Assembly: GCA_015680685.1 (NCBI GenBank)
Contig: MNCI01026902.1
Span: 132,998-196,997 of the forward strand
Source of the DNA: Gnetum montanum
Taxonomy: Eukaryota; Streptophyta; Gnetopsida; Gnetales; Gnetaceae
DNA length: 64,000 nt
Direction: 5' to 3'
In this document: positions 57,448-64,000 of the stretch, piece by piece
Numbering within the stretch: position 1 is the stretch's first letter
Layout: the number at the start of each line of letters is the position of its first letter
Program-made: the position numbers and the translations under genes
The notes under the pieces: model-generated
What the model was told of the DNA's origin: nothing
Databases searched by the model: none
What the model saw: only the letters and a program-made list of their open reading frames with translations

Positions 57448-60400
57448 TCACCTGCCTATTAAAAAGGAATCATTTTCATCATCATGGAAAATCAAGGATT
57501 CTTTGGCCATGTTCTTATCATATTCCATAAAACTGTGATAGACTGAGTCTTCAGATTCAGGCTGCTCCTCATGCGTTTTGCTCCTGGAACCAGGACTTAT
57601 AGCTAATGGAGCTATCACTGCATGTAGTGAGACATCTTCAAAAGCTTTCCATTCATTATCTTTCTGAATCTGATTTGTATGCATGTCATATTCAAGACCG
57701 TCTTCTTTGTTTACAGTTGTGCTTCCAGTTAAACTTTCTGGAAGAGTAAGGCTTTTTGATAATACTCGGCTGTCAACTTCCTGATTTTCATGCTCAACTC
57801 CTGCCAGCAAATTATCCCTCTCTTCATCGGATTTATCCCTGTATTTACCCCAGTCATTTGAATCAGATATGGATCTTCGTAATGCAGATAAAGTACTCAG
57901 GTTCGAAGGCAAATTTCCAAATCCACTGATGCCACGTGAGATTCTCCGTGCATTGGAGCGCTCTTGTTTCAGAAGATCATCATGGGTAAGCAGATCAAGA
58001 ATCCTTGCTGCTTTCTTGCAGACACCCTCCCCTGTATCAAACCTTAAATGTGCAATAAACAATGCAAAAGTAAGTACATGTTTCACAAACATTTTATTAC
58101 GCACTTAACCCACCCATGAAAGGAATCTATTTACGGATATTCATCTGTGCATCTATATTATGTCTAATGATCACACACACTACTTTTTGTAAAGCACCAA
58201 AAATCAATGTTTAAAGACACTAACATTTAAGTCATTTAAAAATCTGGTTGAATGATTATTAAAAGAAAAAGCATACAGAAAATACAACACATCTACGTTT
58301 AGCATTTCGTTTAAGTATGGAACATGTTTACCTCACTTGCAGTAGAAGATATTTAACAATAGAAACAATGCAGTAATAATATAAAAATTATGATGGTAAA
58401 ACCTATTCTAATGATCATAAGGCTTTCTCAAATATAAAAAATGGTAAAATTTGGAAAGGAGAGGCCATGCAAAAATTAGGATCAGCCATCATGATTGGAA
58501 AATAATTTATCTTGGAACTGGTATGATATGTTTATCTTGTGATAGGTATGAGAAACATATGTAGTGATAGTAGAAATGGAATCAATTATGGTGAGTCTAA
58601 ACAAATAAATCAAACAATGAGGTATTAGCCTAGTGGTAAATCTCTTAATTTGGAAACTCCAAATTATGGATTCAATTCCAGTGTGTAGCGTTGAATTATA
58701 AAATGTTAAACTGAAAACAAACAGCATGCAAACTTTATTCAAAGAATTTCCATTGTAAGGCCAGGATATGTAAAAACATCCAGGAAATTTCTCATTATCA
58801 TAAGCTCAACAGAACAGAGCATAATAAAGAAATTCTTTAGATCTATGAGCAGTCTATGAGGGCGTGAACACAAGTTCTTGAGAGCATGGCTCTCTAAGTA
58901 TTATTCTTCTCACTTCACAAAAGTTTGGCTGTAACTTCATTGACTTTAATGATACGTAATTAATATAATCCTCTGTAGCACCTGTTTTGTTATTTCAAAA
59001 TTTCAGAGAAAAATAAATGCAGAGAGACAGGCAGTTCTCATAAGATATGTTACGTATACGTTTGGGCATATTTGCTATGCAAAGGACATTAACATGTGTA
59101 TTTCAGAACTTAACTTATCTGAAGTTTCTTACAGGAAGAAGGTATGTCATGTATACCAGTAGAGCCGAAATAAATACTTTCATTACAATCCTAGACATAT
59201 TGTTCTTGTACATGAAAGATGAAAATGTATAAATAAAGACACATTACTACATATAGCCATGTAATGTTTTAATCTGCAAGAGAACATACATCAGCATTGT
59301 ACGGCTCTCAGATTGAGATAAAGTAGGAGAATGCAAATATGAAACTCTATTAATTTACTTACTTCAAACTATTCAAACAAACAGAAAAAAACCCTTTTCA
59401 AAATGCACACCAGTAAAAGTGAACCGTCGATTTTTATTATCTCAATATTGGTCAGCTATCAATGAGATATAGCCTTCTGTTTAAGGCCTGTGACTTGCAT
59501 GTTTCGAGTCATAGGTCCAATCCTCATATGTTGCATCGGAAAATACAAGATTTGTTAAAAGGAATAGCTGAAACTGAATTTTGTCAAATAGATCCCTACA
59601 GTGTCCAGATAGATGTGATAAAACACTTTAGTTTTAAAAAGAAGTTTCACTGTATCTTCAGGCTTAAACTTAGGATATACTGCTAAGTGGATATTCCAAT
59701 TACCATTAAGCCACGGTAGAACACTTACGAATAAGAACCTAACCATGAATTGTTCCTATGCTCAAAGCTCATGAATTACAACTTACAGGAAAATTGAAAG
59801 ATAATGTGTAAAAATATCATTATACAGATTTTTTTTAATTATTTTTATGATGCTTCCAACATCTTTATTCTTCATGCTAATGCCAGTAAGGAACATAATT
59901 TTGAGCAAGAAAATATGAAAATAGAAATCAAAATATATTTTGATAGCTACCTAAATTTGTGCATGAATTTCCAAGATTCAATGAAAGTATTTATTCAAAA
60001 GCCCTGTACGTTGCTTATGGGAAAAACAAATGAACAGCAGTAGTAATAAGTGCTAAATCTCAAACATTCACCTGTGTAAATCCCAATGTTAACAACTAGT
60101 TTATCTAGTTCAATTTGTATATTATTCCTTTTTCCTGCTTTAAAATTTTAAGACCAATGATTTCAAGCTTGCCAGAATCTTATTTTAATATAAGTTATTT
60201 TGCTTAATAAAAGTCTACGATACAATTAGCATATTAGGTATTTGTGAAAAATAAGCTGATCTTGGATAAAAGGTTCAGCCAAAATCTTGACGGACTCTAA
60301 AAGCTAGTATCTAGAACTAGACAATAGATCTCAGGAGTCATTTGACTTTGAAGTTTGGTATTTTAAAACAGACAATTCTAAATATCAGAAGCATATATAC

Positions 60401-61824
60401 CACTGAATAGTTTCCTCAGAACACACCGTACAGAATATATATATATAACAATGACAATGAACTTGTATTCCTACACCTAATAGGTGGAAATAGTATGGAT
60501 ACTAAAAATTACAATGGAAATATTCTTGATACCGTGCAACTTTGATAACAGTAACAGATATGCATTTACCTGACATAAGAAGAACTAGCAAACTAGGCAC
60601 CCTGTCTGCAAGCTAAATCAGAGGAACTCTTAAAAATATAACCATATAGTGCAGTGTTGAATTTGTGCCTACAAACATTGAAAGTATTTCTATTGCTTTT
60701 TGTAGCTCGGTTCTAAAAAGGATATTGCAATTAACTACGTTCTCTGTATATCGGCATGTCATAAATATGCTCCACAAGCAACAAACCATACAAGGTGACA
60801 ACACTTTAAAACATGAAGATTCTTGGATGCAAATTGATATGAAAATAAGTAACACGAGAAATAGATGGAAAAATTAGTATACCCGTGATCGTCCTGACAT
60901 TTGTAATGAGTGAGACAAGTTAATATGTCCACTTCAGTTTCAAATTCGGGTCCGAAACTTTCAGGTCCATGTGTTAAAAGATACTCCAGAAGTGACAATG
61001 TTTTGAAGGTCCCTCTCCAGTGCTTCTTGGCTGAGTCAACCAATCTGTAGCAATAAAATCCGTTTCATTCACTCGCATATATAAAATAAGGCTCCTATTT
61101 AGAAGAAATAATAAGCTGGATTGCCTTTCCTTTTCTCTTTCTTTTTTCCTTTCCTTTTTTTTTATTTTTTTTCCCTGACTGGATAAATTCAGCGCAGATT
61201 ATTAATACAGAAGAAAATCTTCTCCATATGGGAAGGCACATGCCAGAATTAAGCAGTAATCAAAATTCCACGGAAGTAAGATAACGAAAATGAAAATTTC
61301 TAGCATAACCTCTGCAACATAGGGATATAGGAGATCTACGATGCTTTCCAAACTAGTCAGTTTTTGTTCATTAGTGAACCAGAAAAGCCTATTTCGCTTC
61401 GGATTCTATTTGATCATGAGATTCTTAATGATTCTTGGCAAATGTTTGGTCAAAATCAAAAGGATGGGTACCTGGAATGCAAAATTCTGACAACCCTCAA
61501 ATAATCATCTACTACAAAGGTAGCTTTAGAAATTCTTGACATGGTCTGCGTGGTTGGCCCCCATGGATCATCATTAGTTGCTTCCTCTGCCAATCTGTTA
61601 CCAAGATCAGCATACTATCAATCGAAAGAAAGATGAAACAGGAAAACCCAACAAAAACCCACAACTTGCAAACGAGGGAAATAAAGCATAAATATTGATA
61701 AACTTTCGCATACTTACAATTCAATCTGTGTGACATCAGTTAAAGCAAGTCTGGCACTATTAAGCTTCTCTCTGAGAAAGAAAGAAGCTTGTCTCTTGAA
61801 TTGATCTAGCGAAATTCCAGCCAT
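57448..61824 (-). CDS. ENTH-domain (epsin-like) protein
   Basis: Four coding exons, minus strand: 61824-61718, 61594-61472, 61044-60883 and 58042-57448; all introns are GT-AG and phases join exactly, giving 328 residues. ENTH domain, about residues 5-160: MAGISLDQFKRQASFFLREK, then LLAEEATNDDPWGP, RGTFKTLSLLEYLLTHGPES, CLTHYKCQDDHGF and LLKQERSNARRISRGISGFG. ENTH domains bind phosphoinositides and help bend membrane at clathrin-coated sites. The acidic, disordered C-terminus has WKAFEDV, resembling a WxxF adaptor-binding motif, and no NPF. Length and plan fit the short plant ENTH/VHS type (Arabidopsis At3g46540-like). The final codons overlap a possible donor (GCAG then GTGATT), so a tiny last exon could replace the end. 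No stops or shifts are seen; likely functional. Confidence 0.9.
58600..58700 (+). repeat. tRNA-like (SINE-type) fragment in intron 3 of the ENTH gene
   Basis: TAGCCTAGTGGTAAATC (A box) and TGGATTCAATTCCAG (B box), about 45 bp apart, resemble a tRNA-derived promoter. No cloverleaf-forming acceptor stem was found, so I treat it as a SINE remnant. A similar but weaker pattern is at 59465-59535. Confidence 0.4.
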
Positions 61825-62270
61825 AACAGGAGTCTAGCTAAATTCACATGAATGATCGTTCTGCGAGTTCTTGCTATAAACCCTCGTCCAGTATCACCGT
61901 CTTCTTTCAACGTTTCCTCAAAGATCTATAGCCATGTTGACTTACAGACCCATAAAATATACGAAACTAAAAGCAATTCAAAGCTGACGATGTGCAGGGA
62001 CTGCATAACCTGTACCGGCCTGTTTCCGATGTTGACCTGAAAACAGCAAACCTTTTATGACAATCCGTCCCAGAAACCAATTATCAACTCCCAAATTCGG
62101 TGAATACCCACCAATTCAGGAATTAAAACTTAACCACGTTCCAAATTCATTAGGTGCTACCAAAAACATTGTATTTTCACCGCCGGACCTGTAACAACTC
62201 TCATGCATTCAATCTCTCCTTTTTAACGCGAATCTCTGAATTCTTTCCCAATTGTTGTCCGTTTCTGACT
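61825..62270. promoter_or_regulatory. Promoter / 5' region between the ENTH gene and a divergent ORF
   Basis: About 450 bp between two oppositely oriented start codons. It is markedly less AT-rich than the repeats, with CCGG, CGTC and other CpG-containing words. It must hold the ENTH promoter and 5' UTR. No clear TATA box was assigned. Confidence 0.5.
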
Positions 62271-62447
62271 ATGGAATCCGCCAGCGGATTTGTTAATAGT
62301 CAGCGAACTGTAATGAATGAATTCATTGCGGCTGCGTTGAAATTTTCCCATCCTGCACTTGAAAATTCTTTCCTAAATGGAATAGATGAACCACCCCAAT
62401 TTTCGGAACAAAATGCCGAAACCTGCGTGATCTACAAACGTCAGTAG
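62271..62447 (+). CDS. Small divergent ORF, possibly a first exon or gene remnant
   Basis: 58 codons from ATG 62271 (MESASGFVNSQRTVMNEFIA onward, with FLNGIDEPPQFSEQN) to the stop at 62447. The frame is open further upstream to 62154. Composition is protein-like and unlike the repeats. The pattern of an AALK-like helix then FLNGI vaguely recalls the N-termini of plant GATA factors, but no zinc finger follows in the window, so this is only a guess. It could be the first exon of a longer gene with a donor near 62443, or the stub of a gene cut by the repeats that begin after 62600. Confidence 0.3.
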   Translation: MESASGFVNSQRTVMNEFIAAALKFSHPALENSFLNGIDEPPQFSEQNAETCVIYKRQ

Positions 62448-62889
62448 GCGGGAAACTCGACACGCGGCAGATTATCTAAGCAAACATGCGAAAACACTCT
62501 TATTATTACAAAGCCTATCGTAATGTGGGTCTGGATGTTCGTCATTTGCTCCTATCTAAACTTACGAAGGATAAGCACAAATGCACAATGGCATCCTGTC
62601 CATGTTAAATTTAGGCAGGTAAAAAGAAATTGGTTATTTGAAGTACAACCAATTGCTTTTTGTATGAATTCCATCAATTAGTTATTTCATAATTGATGTT
62701 GTCTTTGTTTATTCACCTCAAAGCACGTCACATTTCTATCCTCTTGTGATGTTGTTAGTTCAGTTCGAGTTTTACTATTTCTTATATTGTGTGCATTTTT
62801 TTTATTTATGAAAGGTCAAGTCGTGCTTGTGTATTTGTTATCTTTTTTATTTGTACCTATCTTTTTTGTACCTACCGTGGTGGTAGAGG
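62448..62889. other. Spacer, no supported gene
   Basis: Transition from GC-richer sequence to AT-rich repeat sequence at about 62600. No motif recognised. Confidence 0.35.
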
Positions 62890-63250
62890 GTAAGACTCCA
62901 AATACTTTCACTATTTGTGCCTCAAGTGGTTAGCTCATTGTTTTGTTATGCAAGAGATTGTTTTTTATATTCTTCTTTGATTCTTTTAATGCATCCTCTT
63001 AGCTATATGTAAACTATTTCAGTTCTAATATCCCTCCACCCACCTTCTCTCCCCTAGGTGGCACACACTTTGCCTGAGCACCCCTTCTCTTTACTTATAT
63101 CTGCTAAAGTACTATTTTAGTCATGTGTGTACAAACCTAGATTCAAGTTAAGGTGCAACCACTTAAAATAGGTTGGGCTTTTGCTCACCTACCAATCTTC
63201 CCATGCACTACTTAGTGGAATGAGCACTGAGCCTCTAAGTGATGACCCCT
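62890..63250 (+). repeat. SINE-like element, apparently split by about 160 bp
   Basis: The 5' tRNA-like start GCCTCAAGTGGTTAGCTC is at about 62919-62936. The B-box-like CCTAGATTCAAGTT and the 3' body shared with 51698-51790 resume at about 63138. The intervening pyrimidine-rich stretch (about 62962-63125) looks inserted or unrelated. Confidence 0.45.
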
Positions 63251-63543
63251 TTTCTCTATAGACTCAACAAATATCTTTCATTTATGTTTCATTTATTGAG
63301 CAATATAAACAAGGATTTCTAAAATGCTTAACATTGAAATAGAATGAATTGTAGAGGTAGGGTAGGGTGAGGTTGTGGTGGAGTGTGTTAAAACTCAAAA
63401 TAATTTGACTATAAGTACAACTTAAGACATATAACCAACATGATACCTTAAAAGAATTATACAAGAATATAATGATACATTAAGTGTGACTTTAATTAGC
63501 AACCTCTTGTTTAACAATTTAATAAGTTAAACACTTGAGGCAT
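63251..63543. other. Spacer, no supported gene
   Basis: AT-rich. Short frames only. Confidence 0.35.
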
Positions 63544-64000
63544 TGATGAGACGCGATTCGCATGAGCTGCGATATCGCGTACACGATATCGCATCTTCCC
63601 CTGCAATGTCGCGTATGCAATATCGCGATCCACTGCCATATCTATAAATAAGAGGCAACTCTCCCTTGTTCTCCATCTTGAGTTAGAAGTAGGGAAACTC
63701 TGGCAGTTTGATCACTCCAGAGATAGAATATTTTCCATGTGTCTGCAGTAGGAGTCCTAAAAGTGAATGGATCTTTATTCGAGCAACATTGTACCTGAAC
63801 ACAAGTTGTGTACGGCAATAAAGACGAGCTTCTTGGATAAACCTTGCAGTGCATGGAATAGGATTTTATTTATTGTTTTCTCTCTCACCCTTAAACTCCT
63901 AGAATGCGGTATGAGTACGACTTGATTACGAGCATCTAAGGATGTGTACGGATAGTCAAGGAATCGGCTGCTCATCGCATGCGGTATGAGTACGACTTGA
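63544..64000 (+). repeat. 5' part of an LTR related to E1 (runs off the window)
   Basis: Starts TGATGAGACGCG at 63544. U3 has four near-copies of GCRATATCGCG (about 63566-63630). CTATAAATAAGAGGC follows, the same words as in the E1 3' LTR, then CAATAAAGACGAG. Near the end GCGGTATGAGTACGACTTGA occurs twice (63906-63925 and 63981-64000), a 75-bp direct repeat inside the LTR. Whether a full element follows cannot be told. Confidence 0.85.

Noticed and set aside
58600-58700. A tRNA gene in the ENTH intron
   Set aside because: A- and B-box-like words are present, but no acceptor or anticodon stems pair convincingly; a SINE remnant fits better.
60613-60877. Overlapping frames on both strands inside intron 3 of the ENTH gene
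   Set aside because: No motif. The minus-strand frame overlapping exon 3 (from 61043) reads through the splice donor at 60882 into intron, so its last part is not protein.

Overview
This window is plant nuclear DNA, most likely from a large, repeat-rich gymnosperm genome; that assignment is inference. The support is the very high AT content, old and diverged retrotransposons stacked inside one another, almost no intact reading frames over 57 kb, and one ordinary intron-bearing plant gene at the right end with a 2.8 kb intron. No bacterial, organellar, rRNA or CRISPR features were seen.

Layout. At 1-2432 lies an internally deleted Ty3-type LTR element on the minus strand (E1). From about 3150 to 38040 an old host locus can be followed: a decayed PIF1-type helicase (3150-4106, resuming at 28742-29137), then a decayed large-subunit RPA-like single-strand-binding protein (29383-31046, resuming at 37857-38040). 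This pairing is typical of plant Helitrons. The locus is split by two LTR retrotransposons. E2 (4107-28736, plus, target duplication GTTTA) cuts the helicase. E5 (31047-37851, minus, target duplication ATGCT) cuts the RPA gene. E2 is itself split by E3 (14537-20507, plus, ATAAG) and E4 (21073-27374, minus, CCAAG). Each boundary is supported by a 5-bp target duplication, and at the E2, E3 and E5 sites the interrupted reading frames also re-join.

E1-E5 share TGATGAG..CTCATCA-type LTR ends, a tRNA-Asp-like primer site where it is visible, and a common gag, which fits the Athila/Tat side of Ty3/gypsy. Only E2 carries pol (protease, RT, integrase; RNase H deleted) plus a long accessory ORF. E3, E4 and E5 are gag-only and look like one non-autonomous family.

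From about 40600 to 50230 lies a second nest: a decayed Ty1/copia element (copia A) interrupted by a fuller copia element (copia B, 42322-48799, target duplication ATAAC) whose gag and pol resemble the SIRE/Maximus type. A single N at 42372 hides a missing part of its 5' LTR. From 50.2 to 57.3 kb there are fragments only: an accessory-ORF relative, SINE-like pieces, LINE 3' ends, a perfect 4 x 47 bp minisatellite and a possible orphan exon.

The one credible functional gene is an ENTH-domain (epsin-like) protein on the minus strand, 61824 to 57448, in four coding exons, about 328 residues, inferred to act in clathrin-linked membrane traffic. A short divergent ORF (62271-62447) starts about 450 bp from its start codon. 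The window ends in another LTR of the E1-related family (from 63544).

The main regulatory observation is that the LTR U3 regions carry arrays of a short GAYATC-type motif just upstream of the TATA box. These arrays occur in both the Ty3 elements and the unrelated copia B, while E5 has swapped in a different short repeat.
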